Counted from the first letter of the stretch, positions 11,171 through 23,109 are shown. The stretch is DNA of 64,000 nucleotides from Fallopia convolvulus (GCA_964016875.1 OZ024718.1:7569001-7633000), one strand, 5' to 3'. A program made the numbers and translations. Notes: generated from the letters alone by a model not told the origin.

Positions 11171-14100
11171 GACGCCGATCTCGAGTGCAATCCATCGGAA
11201 GCTCTCGGCGTCGCCAAACTAGGATTGGTGACACGGCGCGCTTTGAGCATGCGTGAGGCGCCAAAGACGGATCAACGGGAGCAACTTTTCCACACTCTCT
11301 GTTTGGTCAACAATGTTTCTTTGAGCGTCATCATTGATTCGGGAAGTTGCGCCAATTTCCTCTCCAAAAAAGTTGTTGATCACTTCAAGTTGCCGACCAC
11401 ACCTCATCCACAACCTTTCAAGCTACAATGGATATCCAATGAGGGAGGAGATTGGGTCGACAAACAGGTAATCTTCAACTTTTCAATTGGTCAATATTCG
11501 GATTCCTTTCTTTGTGACGTAACGTCAATGGACGCCACACATCTCTTGTTGGGGCGCCCATGGCAATACGATCGCCGCGTGCTTCACGACGGGTATTTGA
11601 ACACTTACATGTTCAATTACCACGGGAAGCGCGTGACTCTCTTACCTATGTCGCCTAGTGAAGCTCTACAGGATGAAGCCGAGAGGCAAAGACAAAAAGC
11701 TAGCGACACCGGCACCGGCACGCCAAATACGACGCCTTCGGCGTCCACCACCAATTCTACCAATTCCGAGGGCGTTCATGGTGCCAACACTCTTCAAAAA
11801 AGTGGTGAAGCTGATCAAGATGGAAAACGCCGACACAAACCAGAATTGGACCGACAGTTTGCTTCGAGAGGACTCGGCAACGCGCCGAATGCCGCTGATT
11901 TTAGCAAGCAAGGCTTACAACAGTTTTCGGGGGATTCCATCGGCGTTTCTGGTGGAAAACAGATCAAAATTGACTTACCACCAGATTTGAAGAAAAAACG
12001 CCCAGGAAACGTCAATTTAAGAAAGGGGCCGCCGAGTGAGACTCCTAGCGTCGCGCAGCACGCCGTCGCTGCACAAAAACATGGATTCCAGGAGCTTCGG
12101 GACGAGTTTCACGGCGTTTCCAGGGGCGTTCTTTCAGATATGCAAGGGGCTACAACATATCCAATCATCGCCCCTGAAGCTGCTCGTACGAGCACCGACG
12201 CCGAGCCACCTTTGCTTGGTACATGCCAGGATCGCCTCCTCTTAGCCAGGCGTCGGGACGTCGCGAAATCCATTCAGGGGAGTCTTTCTTGTTTCATTCT
12301 ATATCCCCTACTTTCTATTACTAAGTCTGTGAATTCTTCACTCCCTTCTTCTATTTTGTCTATTTTGAAGGAGTTCGAAGACATCATGCCGGATGAGCTA
12401 CTGAAGGGCTTGCCGCCGATCCGAGGGATCGAGCACAAGATCGATCTCATGCCTGGCGCCTCCCTTCCAAATCGAGCAGCCTATAGGACTTCGCCAAAGG
12501 AGAACGACGAGCTTCAACGCCAAGTTCAAGAACTTTTGGACAAGGGTTTCGTCCGAGTGTCCTTGAGCCCATGCGCCGTGCCGGTGATCCTTGTGCCGAA
12601 GAAAGATGGTTCTTGGCGTATGTGCGTCGATTGCCGAGCCATTAATCAGATTACGGTGAAGTACAGGCATCCGATTCCTTGGCTCGATGACATGCTAGAT
12701 GAGCTCCATGGCGCCGCCCTGTTTTCCAAGATCGATCTTCGTAGCGGATATCACCAAATCCGTATGCAAGAGGGCGACGAGTGGAAACCGCATTCAAAAC
12801 CAAGCATGGTTTGTACGAATGGCTTGTCATGCCTTTTGGCTTGACAAACGCCCCTAGTACTTTTATGCGGCTTATGAATTTTGTTTTTAGGAAGTTTTTG
12901 GGACGTTTTGTCGTTGTGTATTTTGACGACATCTTAGTTTTTTCTAGAGACTAGGACTCTCACGCGAGGCACCTTAGGTTGGTGTTAGAATGCCTTCGCG
13001 AACATTCTTTGTATGTAAACTTGGACAAATGTTCGTTTTGCATGGACACGACGAATTTTCTTGGGTTCGTCGTGTCCAAGGATGGGCTAAAAGTGGATGA
13101 CGACAAGATCCGCGCCATTCGAGAGTGGCCCACCCCTACGACCCCTACGATGGTTCGATCCTTCTTAGGGCTCGCAGGGTTCTATCGGCGTTTCGTCAAG
13201 GACTTTAGTTCCATCGTCGGGCCACTCCACAACCTTACCAAGAAGGCGACCACAATCAAGTGGATGCCACAACATGAGGCCGCCTTTTAGGCCCTACAAC
13301 AAGCTTTGTGTAGCGCTCCGGTCTTGCAATTGCCAGACTTCACTAAGCGCTTTGAGATCGAGTGCGACGCCTCTGACTATGGCATCGGCGGCGTACTCCT
13401 TCAAGACAGACGCCCCATTGCATATTTTAGTGAGAAACTTACGGGGGCAACTCTCAATTACCCGACGTATGACAAGGAGTTGTACGCGCTGATTCGGGTC
13501 CTTAAAACATGGCAACATTATTTATGGCCAAGTGAATTCGTGATCCACACGGATCACGCGACCTTAGCTTATCTAAAGAGTCAAAAGACTCTCAACAGGC
13601 GCCATGCTCGGTGGGTGGAGTTTATGGAAACCTTTCCATATATCATCGCCCACAAGAAAGGAAAGGACAATGTCGTGGCAGACGCACTGTCACGCAGGTA
13701 TGTACTCTTAACTCAGTTACATGACAATTTGCTCGGGTTTTCCTTGATTAAGGAGTTATACTTGCATGATCCATATTTTAGACTGATCATGGAGAACCTC
13801 GAGCAAAGTCGAATCCATGAGTCTTATTTTTTGGACAATGGGTACCTCTACCGAGTCGGGAAGCTTTGCATTCCGGCCTCGTTTGTGAGGCATCTTTTGC
13901 TCAAAGAAGCTCATGATGGTCGAGGCCATTTTGGCATAGCCAAAACCCTAGCAGCACTTCGTGAGCATTTCTTTTGGCCACACATGGCCTCCGATGTCCA
14001 CAAGTATTGTCGCGGTTGTGTGCCGTGCCAAACCGCAAAATCGAGGTTCCAACCTCATGGCCTTTACACGCCCTTGCCCATTCCGGACACACCGTGGGAA

Positions 14101-15228
14101 GATCTCTCCATGGATTTTATCACGGGCCTCCCAATGACAAGGCGCGGTAAGGATTCGATCTTTGTAATTGTGGACCGCTTCTCCAAAATGGCTCACTTCG
14201 TGCCATGCAAAGGGAACAACAATGCGACTGAAATCGCAAACTTGTTCTTTGAGCATGTCGTCAAGTTACATGGCGTACCTCGCACTATTGTTAGTGACCG
14301 AGACACGAAATTTTGTAGCCATTTCTGGAGGACGCTTTGGGGAAAGCTAGGTACACAATTGTTGTTTTCAACCTCATATCATCCCCAAACCGATGGCCAA
14401 ACTGAGGTGACCAATCGGACACTGGGCACCCTTCTTCGGACGGTGCTCAAACATAACCCACGCCGGTGGGAGGATCTAATTCCTTTTGTTGAGTTTGCTT
14501 ACAACAGGTCCAAACACTCGGCTACTAGGCGGACACCGTTCGAGATCGTCTACGGCCTCAATCTACACTCTCCGATGGATCTTGTCCCTCGCCCCTTAAA
14601 GAACGGCGAGCACATCGACGCTTCCAACCGCGCCGACGCCATCCGCAAGTTACACGAGCGGACGCGGTCCCAATTGGAGCGTAGGGCCTCCCAGTACGAG
14701 GCACAACACAACAAGGGTCGGAAGCGCATGGTTTTCAACCCCGGAGACCTCGTGTGGCTACACCTTCGCAAGGACCGTTTTCCGGATGCTCGGAAGATGA
14801 AGCTTCATCAACGAGGTGACGGGCCTTTTCGAGTCTTAGAGCGCATCGGGGACAACGCCTACAAGATCAATCTCCCGGGCAAGTACTCGGTGCACTCCAC
14901 TTTTAATGTCGCCGAACTCTCCCCCTATGTTGAGCCTGCTTATGAGGAAACGTGGACGTTTCCCAACCAAGTGGGGGAGGGTGATGCGACCCCGTCTATG
15001 GATGCTAGCCAAGAGATCGAGGCCTTCACACTTCGCTCAAATGGCCCAGTCACCCATGCAAAGGCCCGTGCCATCGAGACCGCGACACAATCACTAGTGT
15101 CGCGCCTCTCTGCTGGCCACGACGCGCCTTACATCGCGACCTCGCTCGGCACCAACCATGTTACAATCACTAGTGTCGCGCCGAGGAACCTCGTTACGAG
15201 CTCTCAGACCAACCATGCCAAGACGTGA
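11084..15228 (+). pseudogene. pol of the CRM-like element (protease, RT, RNase H, integrase), disrupted
   Basis: In order: aspartic protease (VIIDSGSCANFLSKK, near 11320); reverse transcriptase with YFDD at 12919-12930; RNase H (ECDASDYGIGG, HTDHATLAYL, DNVVADALSRR); integrase with an HHCC finger (HDGRGHFG ... CRGCVPCQ) and a D-D35-E core (MDFITGLP, SDRDTKF, TDGQTE). Breaks: a one-base loss in an A run near 12788 shifts the RT frame, TAG interrupts it at 12952-12954, and another TAG at 13288-13290 stands where AFQAL is usual. The integrase half (13306-15228) stays open and continues into the 3' LTR. Confidence 0.88.
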
Positions 15229-16003
15229 CGACTTCGAGCGTCGGATCGCAAGACGAGGTCGCAACCAGCCATCGCCGAGACCTCGTGCCGGGACTCAACC
15301 TCGGATGGTCACTCGAGGTCCTCGCATCGGACCTCGTAGTCAAGTCGCAACATGAGGTTCTCGGATGCATCGGAGAACCTCAACTTCGCGAGACCTCGGT
15401 AGCGTCGTCTCCAGCGCCCAGCGTCGTGCCAGCGTCCTCGCCAGCCTTCAGCCTCGCGCCGTGACCTCGCCAGCGCCGTGTCCGTGACCTCGCCAACGCC
15501 GCGCCACGCGTGTCGCGACACTCCTTGCTCGGTCACGGACGACCTATCTAATTTTAGTAGTTTTTTGCATACTTTCCATTATAGAACATTACTATTAGTA
15601 GTTTTATGATTTTAGAAGGTTAATTATGGGCCTTGCGCCGAACACTTTTGGACCCGCGCCGTTGGGCCCTTAGCTTGCACGCTAGCCCTAGGCGCTCGCC
15701 GCACCCCTTAGGGTTTTTCTAGGTTTTTCTCGTGCCGCCTCCCTATATAAGGGGGATTAGGCCTATGTTTTTATTCGGCGCACATTAGGATTAAATAAAA
15801 GTCGAGGGTTTTCTCCTTTGTTTGGTCCTTGTGCTTGTGCCGCCACTAATATTCACAATTCAATCGCAATTGCTCTCGTGTTCTCAATTGTTCTTGCTTG
15901 TTCGTGCCTTCAATCAATCAATCAAGTCTTCCGCTACGCAGAATTGAGACCCACTACTCAAACAACGCACCGATCCGAGGCATCCCATACGAGGGACGCA
16001 TCA
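14982..16003 (+). repeat. 3' LTR of the CRM-like element
   Basis: Begins TGATGCGACC and ends GACGCATCA. The first ~245 bp also encode the C terminus of the integrase frame. Confidence 0.88.
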
Positions 16004-16319
16004 AGAGATGCATTATTATATCAATATATCTAAGTAGATTAGATTCATTTATTTTCTATTTACTTCCCTAGTGCACAAAAATCAAACCCTAAATTATTTT
16101 ATGCATTAAAAAGTCCAAAAATAAGTTAAAATTTTGAATTTTTAAAAACATATCTGGATTGTTGATGGCTCAAATCTCCCACTACCTTGAGAGAATAGTA
16201 ATAGACGACTTCATGTCATATGCAAAAGAGTAATGCCAAAACAAGTGGATCATGGAGTCAATTATCACCACTGTGAAGGTCACAACTATCATCAAAATGA
16301 GCCATTATTTTTTTATAGA

Positions 16320-17262
16320 TATCTTAGGAGCCCTACAATACCTTACCTTCACACGCCCCGACATAAGCTATGTCGTTTAAATGGATCATTTCAATGCCCT
16401 TAAATGGATCATAAACTACATCAAAGGCACGCTCTCACCCACAACCTTCATCTTAGTAAAACCTATGCCAACAAACTCACTACCTATTCCGAAGCTGACT
16501 AGGTAGGATGTCCAAATTTTAGGAGATCAACATCGGGCTACTGCTTTTACCTGGGTGACAATCTGTTACCCTGGTCCACCAAGGGACATTCAATTGTTGC
16601 CCGTTCTAGTGTAGAGGCCGAGTATATGGTCGTGATGTTGTAGCTGAATCTTGATGTGTAAGAAATCTGCTCCATGAACGGAATTCCCTTGCATTTATGA
16701 CTAGTCGTTGTGTGCACTTTGTAGCCTGATTAGAAGGCGAGGGCCCATTTTTTGGCATGTAACGCCACAAGGCGTCCCTTGTTAGTTTTTGATTTACTTA
16801 CAAGTTGTAAGTAAATCTGATGTTGTAAGTGAAATAAACGTGTAAAAGGACTGAGCAAATTACCTTATCTTTGTCATAAGTTGTGTTGAATTCTTCATTA
16901 GTGATAAAGCTTTAAATTTTTTGCGTTCCAACTTCTGGGAACTTGCTTTCCATCATACATCATTAGCTCATAAGCTCCTTCTCCAGTGACTTTAGTAATC
17001 TGGTAGGGCCCTTCCCAATTTGCTCTGAGCTTAAATTTGCAACATTAGTCTTCTGTGACAATGTCAACGCCATGTATCTCTCTTCCATTCCCGTACATCA
17101 TCAAAGAACTAAGCACGTTGAAATCAATCTTCACTTTTACGAGATTTGGTCGCTCTTGGCGCGGTTCAGGTCTTACATGTTCCATCCTAGCCTCAATACA
17201 ATTTGCTGATATCATTACTAAAGGGTTGCCACACCCATTATCCCAAGAATTTCGTTCCAGAA
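16320..17262 (+). pseudogene. Ty1/copia RNase H relic, split
   Basis: Translating in changing frames gives GALQYLTFTRPDISYVV, ALKWIINYIKGT, YSEADWVGCPNFRRSTSGYC, STKGHSIVARSSVEAEY and RNLLHE, all hallmarks of the copia RT/RNase H end. After an interruption it resumes at about 17058 with CDNVNAMYLSSIPVHHQRTK and HVEINLHF. Several stops are present. The gap is filled by a reverse-strand gypsy fragment, so the copia copy is older than that insertion. Confidence 0.75.
16696..17045 (-). mobile_element. Fragment of a Tat-lineage Ty3/gypsy element inserted in copia debris
   Basis: The minus strand encodes the integrase C-terminal signature RANWEGPYQITKVTGEGAYE ... SWNA. It then carries the non-coding stretch with 'AAGGGACGCCTTGTGGCGTTAC' and 'GTGCACACAACGACTAG'-like motifs, which matches the sequence just after the integrase of the Tat element here (about 32130-32460). 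It is therefore a piece of a close relative, in the opposite orientation. Confidence 0.7.
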
Positions 17263-18180
17263 CGGATATTTGATCCGTATATCTCGGATATCCGAATATT
17301 TGTATTTGTATTTTTTTTGTATTTATGTTCCAAATAATTTATTCAACCGGTAAATTTTATCCAAAAAATATGATATGAATAATCATCCCTATGAAAAAAA
17401 AATAATTAAAAAGGGTGTTAAATAAAGATTTAGGTTTAAATTATTTTAAATTTTATTTGTGGCATTACATATATTAAAAATAATTAAAAACATAGAAAAG
17501 GATAGTACTAGAGAGTAGAAGCACATAAAACCACTTAGACTTTAACCCTTTTATTGCACAAAATATATTTTTATGTATATTATTATACCCCTAAATATTC
17601 GAGGGGTTCAACGACTCGATTTGTATCTGATCTGGTAATTTGACAAATTTTCTCAGTTTGGATTCGGTTTTTTGCGTAACGGAATGACTCCGTATATTTT
17701 TGAACACTGCTCCATTCGTTAAGGTAAACTTGTTGTTATAGAGTTTGTCTTAAAAACTAAGAAAATCGCTTGATTTGACTTAAATATCGTCAACCCATGT
17801 TAAGATCTTTTGCCTTATTTTGTAAATTTATGTAAATATTTTTAATTAATAGGGATATTATTAGAAAAAATGATTTAAAATAAATCAAATAACAACTTTT
17901 ATTGAACAAGAAAATCAAGCTAAAATGACAAATTTAGCTTAAAGTAGGAAATCTCTAACAAAAGAGATAGAATAATTTCAAGATAGATAACATTTTAAGA
18001 AGATAGAATATAGAACATATTTTTGAACACTAGAAGATAGAAGATAGATAACATTTTAAAACTTGTCCAGTTTAAATTTTGCGGATAATTTCAAACAATT
18101 CTGCTGTAACAAACCTATCCGATTCAAAAACAATCTCTAACAAAAAAAAAAGATATTCCATATCTTTAAGCTTTCCTTTT
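17263..18180. other. AT-rich intergenic DNA upstream of the cupin gene
   Basis: No gene or clear element end is seen. Stretches near 17270-17320 and 17600-17700 have GGATATCCG/TCCGTATA motifs that may be an old MITE, but I find no matching inverted ends. Confidence 0.4.
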
Positions 18181-18185
18181 ATCCC

Positions 18186-18193
18186 TATAAATA
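18186..18193 (+). promoter_or_regulatory. TATA box of the cupin gene
   Basis: TATAAATA in the context CCCTATAAATACAGCC lies 94 bp before the start codon, leaving room for a short 5' UTR. Confidence 0.7.
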
Positions 18194-18286
18194 CAGCCCT
18201 TTATACCACCGATCATCCGTCAAATCTTTTTCATTCAATTCAACTGATCATCATCTGTTTTGTTCTCCTTTGAAAATCGTGAGATA

Positions 18287-19742
18287 ATGGAGTTGGATCT
18301 TTCACCCAAGTTGCCCAAGACTGTTTACGGTGGCAATGGCGGTTCCTACTCTGCCTGGTGCCCTAAGGAGCTCCCCATGCTCGAGAAGGGGAACATCGGC
18401 GCCGCTAAGCTTTCGCTCGAGAAGAACGGCTTCGCACTCCCTCACTACTCTGACTCCTCCAAAGTCGCTTACGTTCTTCAAGGTGATGTTTCGTTATCGT
18501 TTAGTTATCCAATTGATCCTCGTTATATTGTACAGTATGTTTTTTGATCTCTTTTTACTTTGTAGATTGATTATCTTTCTTCATGATCTTATTCTTCGCT
18601 CATGTAAATTGCGCCAGTGATTTGATTCATCACAGTTCAGGACAAGCTCACAGAACTTTCTATCACAGTAAAATTCAGCAATTATTGATCAATTTCTTTC
18701 TACAGATTTGGAAAACTTCTTCGATCTAGATTTCTCGATCATTATTGCCATAGTTGACTTCAAAAATCCTGTTCGTTTCGATCAGATTCTTAAATTGCAG
18801 TATCGGACAAACTTTTGAACTATCGATTTCATAATTTACTGATTTGAAATCTGATACTCCGGTCAATCAATTGGAAATTGGGAACTGGCTGAACGAATGC
18901 ATTGACTGAGAAGATTTCACCAATGTTTCAGGATCCGGCGTTGCTGGAATCGTCCTCCCGGACAAGGAGGAGAAAGTGATCGCAATCAAGAAGGGAGACG
19001 CAATCGCCCTCCCATTCGGCGTCGTAACCTGGTGGTACAACAAGGACGACACCGAACTCGTCGTCCTATTCCTCGGCGACACCTCCAAGGGCCACAAGGC
19101 CGGCCAATTCACCAACTTCCAACTCACCGGCTCCACCGGCATCTTCACCGGCTTCTCAACCGAATTCGTCTCCAGAGCCTGGGACCTCGAAGAAGACGCC
19201 GTCGAAACCCTAACCCTGCTCACAGGGAAGGGATGGCTCTCAATTGCGAGGAAGCTCCTCTCGACATCGACATCGAGAACGGCGGTCGAGTCGTGGTCCT
19301 CAACACCAAGAACCTTCCGCTCGTCGGAGAGGTCGGACTCGGCGCCGATCTCGTGAGGCTCGACGGCGGCGCGATGTGCTCGCCGGGATTCTCGTGCGAC
19401 TCCGCTCTTCAAGTGACGTACATGAATAAGGGAAGCGGCCGTGTCCAGGTTGTTGGTGTGGACGGGAAGAGAGTTCTGGAAACCACCATTGAAGCTGGAA
19501 GCCTCTTCATTGTTCCGAGGTTTTTTGTGGTGTCGACGATTGCGGATCCTTGCGGCATGGAGTGGTTCTCCATCATCACTACCCCTGACCCTATCTTTAC
19601 AAATCTGGCTGGGAAGACATCGGCGTGGAAGGCGTTGTCTGGGGAAGTTTTGCAGGCGGCGTTCAATGTGAGTCCTGATGTGGAGAAGAAGTTCAGTTCC
19701 AAGCGTATGTCGGATGCCGTCTTCTTCCCTCCTCCCAACTAA
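18287..19742 (+). pseudogene. Bicupin 11S-globulin-like (glutelin type) protein, two exons, frame broken in the linker
   Basis: Exon 1 (18287-18482) encodes MELDLSPKLPKTVYGG to AYVLQ and ends at a GT donor. Intron 18483-18931 ends TTTCAG, and exon 2 starts 18932. The first cupin reads VIAIKKGDAIALPFGVVTWW; the second reads CSPGFSCDSALQVTY ... GSLFIVPRFFVVS and ends FFPPPN at 19742. This matches the roughly 356-residue cytosolic cupin family of Arabidopsis At1g07750/At2g28680, relatives of seed globulins without a signal peptide; their function is poorly defined. Between the cupins, about 20 linker residues expected after VETL are missing and the frame changes near 19205-19235 (loss of 3n+1 bases). 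As written, translation would end at 19356 after one cupin. Everything else is intact, so a recent deletion or an assembly error are both possible. Confidence 0.85.
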
Positions 19743-20009
19743 CAATGTGCAGAAGAAGCGTGTGAATGCCGTCTTGGTGTGTCCTTTTCAACATTTTCTT
19801 TTGTGTCTTTTGATTTTATTTTTTTCAATTAGGAACTCTTGTATTGCTTGAATTCCTGAAGTACGTTATGTATGGTTGCTAATTCACTTCTTACGGGACC
19901 AACTCCTTCAAAAACTATGGAATCACTACTGACCATCTTACTACATATTAGCAGCGGCGTGTAACAACGAAATAAGTCTGATCTTAGAATTATATCATAA
20001 CTATTTTTT

Positions 20010-20800
20010 TGATGAAAGCCACACATATATTAACTTGAAGCCAAATCAGAGTCTAGTACATCATACAAAGTCCGCCGCTCCCATCTGCACATTTCCAAAT
20101 CATAGCTAAGGTCTGATTGCACCTTTGGGGCACCTCCAAAAATAACATTACATGTTGAGTCCCCTGCCCAAAATGCTACTTTGGGAAGTGGTTGAAGGCT
20201 CTTTTTTCATTTGCCCAACTTTGCTTGCCTTATGGAACTCCCCAATACAAAGAGATGCTGTTCTCAATGACTTCAGCCGGATCCAAACAAAAATCATCAA
20301 AGATTACGCCATTTCATGCCTTCCATAATCCCCAGAGAATTCCGGCCCATAGACTTTGGTGTTCTTTATCCAATCCACTATGGATTTGGGCCATTTAGCC
20401 CACTCTACCAAAGAGGCACACAATCTCCCAAGTCAAAGATAGGGCTAAAGTGTTCCCACACCTCCTGTCTGTCTAGGCAAGATGCAATCTTTTAAGCAAT
20501 GCAGAACTGATTCTTCTTTGCCACACATATCCGATGCAGCAACTGAGATTTGCATCATTGCATGGTAAGATTCCACGCATCGCTCTCCAAATAAAAACTT
20601 CTGATTCGAGGTAAACCCGACAACTTCCATACCCACTTCCAGAGTGAATGTCCTTCAATTCCCCCACCTGCCGAGTTCTCGCCTTTGTCCGTCGCCTGTC
20701 TTCTTCTAGTCGAACACAGCACTTTATAGGCCGATTTCACAGTGAAGAAACCTGAATTCATAGTGCCACACAAGTTGATCATATCCTCCACGCAGCTATC
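20010..20800 (-). pseudogene. L1-type LINE 3' relic (zf-RVT region)
   Basis: The minus strand encodes GFFTVKSAYKVL, LWKWVWKLSGLPRIRSF and further CGKEESVLHCLKDC and GILWGLWKA pieces. This is the reverse-transcriptase zinc-binding region and C-terminal part of plant L1 LINE ORF2. Frames are broken, and neither the RT core nor a clear poly(A) tail is present. Confidence 0.7.
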
Positions 20801-21851
20801 TCACAAGTTGAATTTTCATTATTTTTAGTTTATTATATATATATTAGGGTACATATAATTATAATATATATATAGGATTTATTGTTTCTAAAATATGATA
20901 CTCCGTATTAGTTATTTAGTTTTCAAGTTGAGTCTTGCATAGGATAAAAAAAAACTATATATGGTATGTTTTAAATGATAAATAGAAAGATATATATATC
21001 AATCCAAGTATATTGTGATATCTTAGGATATCCTTAATTAAAATTTCAAACATTATATATACGATACGATGGTATAAGATTCGTAGAAAAGATTACACCC
21101 TCTGCCAACAACCGTTCTTTCTTGGCTTTACGATCATTGCACTTGCGGGTCGACTATTTGGCATAAGCGAGGTCAGTCTTCAATGATGGCTTTTCAAGTC
21201 ATGTTAGGGTTATAATGTTTCTTAATTATTCATATATATATAGCAAGACTTTGTGAACTAGCTTCGGAACTTAAAATTTTGGATTGTTCTTGGTATGAAA
21301 CTCAAGCACTTCCAAAACAAATAAAAGTGCTTGAGTTTCGGAACTTCGATTTTGTTAGTTTTGGTTGAATTGAGACATAGCTTTTCACGTCATATATAAT
21401 ATATATACATGGGTAACATGTTATTGCATGCGGTTGCATTATGGTTGTTCAATCAATTGTCAAGATTAATATTCGTGTCCATGATTGTTCGATCTAATTT
21501 TAATGACCTTAGCTTGAGTGAGAATAAACATAGCAACTGCTCGTGTATTTTAATAAGAAATTTGATCTATTCTCCACAATTGCATTGCTTTCTGGTTTTC
21601 AATTTCAATCAACTATTAGATTGGTTTGTCAATTGTGTATTTGTATTGCTATACTTAACCTAGATGCCAGCTTAATTAGCTGTGTTAGTCATTTAGTATA
21701 CGGCTATATATTTAGAGAATTATAGTAAGGTATCCCTATTCGTATACTATATTTTTTGGCCTGGTAGGAGAATGTTAGGTCATTAATCCCTATTCTTATA
21801 ATGTTTCCTTTCTTTCATTTACATTAGGGTACGTGGGATAACAGTCCTTAC
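20801..21851. other. Intergenic AT-rich DNA before the F-box pseudogene
   Basis: No coding feature is recognised. It contains a TA-rich tract near 20830-20880 and a hairpin at 21297-21339 described separately. Confidence 0.4.
21297..21339. repeat. Perfect 15-bp inverted repeat (hairpin)
   Basis: GAAACTCAAGCACTT (21297-21311) and AAGTGCTTGAGTTTC (21325-21339) are exact reverse complements around a 13-base loop. No T-run follows and no role is evident. Confidence 0.7.
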
Positions 21852-23109
21852 ATGGAAAGCTCAAAGAACAAGAAAAATGACAAAAACTGTGCTAAGCAGG
21901 AGCTAGGGATGGACCAACTTTTTGAGATATTGTCATGGATGTCAGCCAAACAAGTTCTCAAAATTCTCGTCCGTCTCCAAATCTCTATATAGGTTCTTGT
22001 TAGTGCCCTCATTTGTGGAAAGGCAGACGGTTCGCTCTTCTGTCGTTGATGGCGGCTTTTTCCTCCAACACGACTTCTATTGGTACCGGTATCCCAATCC
22101 CACTTTCCACGTCCTCCCAGGGGCCTCACCGTCCACTGGCATCCCCGGTGAATCGCTCTCCTTCATACTTGAAACTAGCCATGTTTTGGCCTCTAGCCAA
22201 GGTTTACTCCTCCTCCATAACGTACAAAGTTCGCATAACACCAAAAACTTGTTCCTTTGCAATCCTGCTACGAGGAGCTACATCGTGCTTCCTTTACCCG
22301 AGTGGCTCAAATTAAGACGGTGGACCTTCTTCGGGTCCACCCTTGAGTGCCACCCAAGAAACCTCATCAATATTGATCCTTAGTTTGATGATTATAGTGT
22401 TATGATTCTGGTAAACGGGGAGAACAATGCGGGTTACCAATTGGCAGTGTACAGCAAAGGAAAGTGGGAGGTGCACAAGTTAAACTGCCCAGTAGAGGAG
22501 GGGCGGCGGCTCGAGTTACATATGCCCGTTTGTCTCTTCCGAGGAGGCATTGTCATACATTACTTGAGTTACGGGTTTTTAGTTCCTCCACCGGAACCGG
22601 ATCCGTACTTGGTGGCTTATGATGTGGACATGAAAGCGTTCTCGAGAAGGTTCAAGCTGCCAGAGGGTTCGTGGGAGGGCGGAAAGTATTATGGATCTCA
22701 ACCCATGATTTTCAAGTGGAAGAGACCAAAGATTAATGGTGGTGAAACTATCGGTCTTGTGAATATACATAGCAAAGATCGCAAAAATAAAGAGCTCACG
22801 TTTACAGTGTGGGTGTTGGAGGACTATGAGAGCGGGTCGTGGAGGAGGGTGGTCCAAAAGACCGCGGCTGAGATGGGGGTGCCCGAAGAGGATGTGAGTT
22901 TAGTGTGCGGTTTGTGTGTTGTTAATGGGACGGGTTTGGTGTTTGCGATGAAGAGTCGAGTGTATTTATACACCATGGAGGGAGCCCACTCCGGGAGGCT
23001 ACAAATGGTAGTGGAGCGGCATGACTACCCCGGGCCAATGACATTCGTGCTCTACGCTAACACTCTTCGCCCCGTTTATGCAGGGGAGAGCCAAGTTGTT
23101 ACACTTTGA
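21852..23109 (+). pseudogene. F-box protein pseudogene
   Basis: Starts MESSKNKKNDKN. The F-box follows as MDQLFEILSWMSAKQVLKF, SSVSKSLYRFLLVPSFVERQ, a motif that would dock on SKP1 in an SCF ubiquitin ligase. Downstream, GLLLLHNV ... LFLCNPATRSYIVLPLPEW is the usual start of the F-box-associated region, and the frame ends GESQVVTL at 23109. It is a single exon of about 418 codons, normal for the family. Two defects are visible: an extra A in the AAAA run near 21960 shifts the frame inside the F-box, and TAG at 22381-22383 interrupts INIDP-FDDYS. Otherwise the frame is clean, so inactivation looks recent. Confidence 0.82.

Larger units (their letters stand above)
7620..16003 (+). mobile_element. 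Full-length Ty3/gypsy retrotransposon, CRM-like chromovirus
   Basis: 8.4-kb element with LTRs at 7620-8617 and 14982-16003, an initiator tRNA-Met primer-binding site (TGGTATCAGAGCC, 8620-8632), a polypurine stretch GTGGGGGAGGG before the 3' LTR, and order gag-protease-RT-RNase H-integrase, as in Ty3/gypsy. Flanks are GGAGA and AGAGA, a TSD with one mismatch. The pol frame runs about 245 bp into the 3' LTR and ends in a GPVTHAKARAIE-like segment; extension of the polyprotein into the LTR and a 'GP.TRA.A' motif are features I associate with the CRM clade. Lineage is inferred. Frames are broken, so it is not autonomous now. Confidence 0.85.

Noticed and set aside
15158..15536. Short ORFs in the 3' LTR
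   Set aside because: The same sequence is in the 5' LTR, where it is not coding; only the integrase extension to 15228 is linked to a real frame.
19200..19226. A GT...AG stretch of about 25 bp that might be an intron explaining the cupin frame change
   Set aside because: Too short for a plant intron, and its removal gives the wrong downstream frame.
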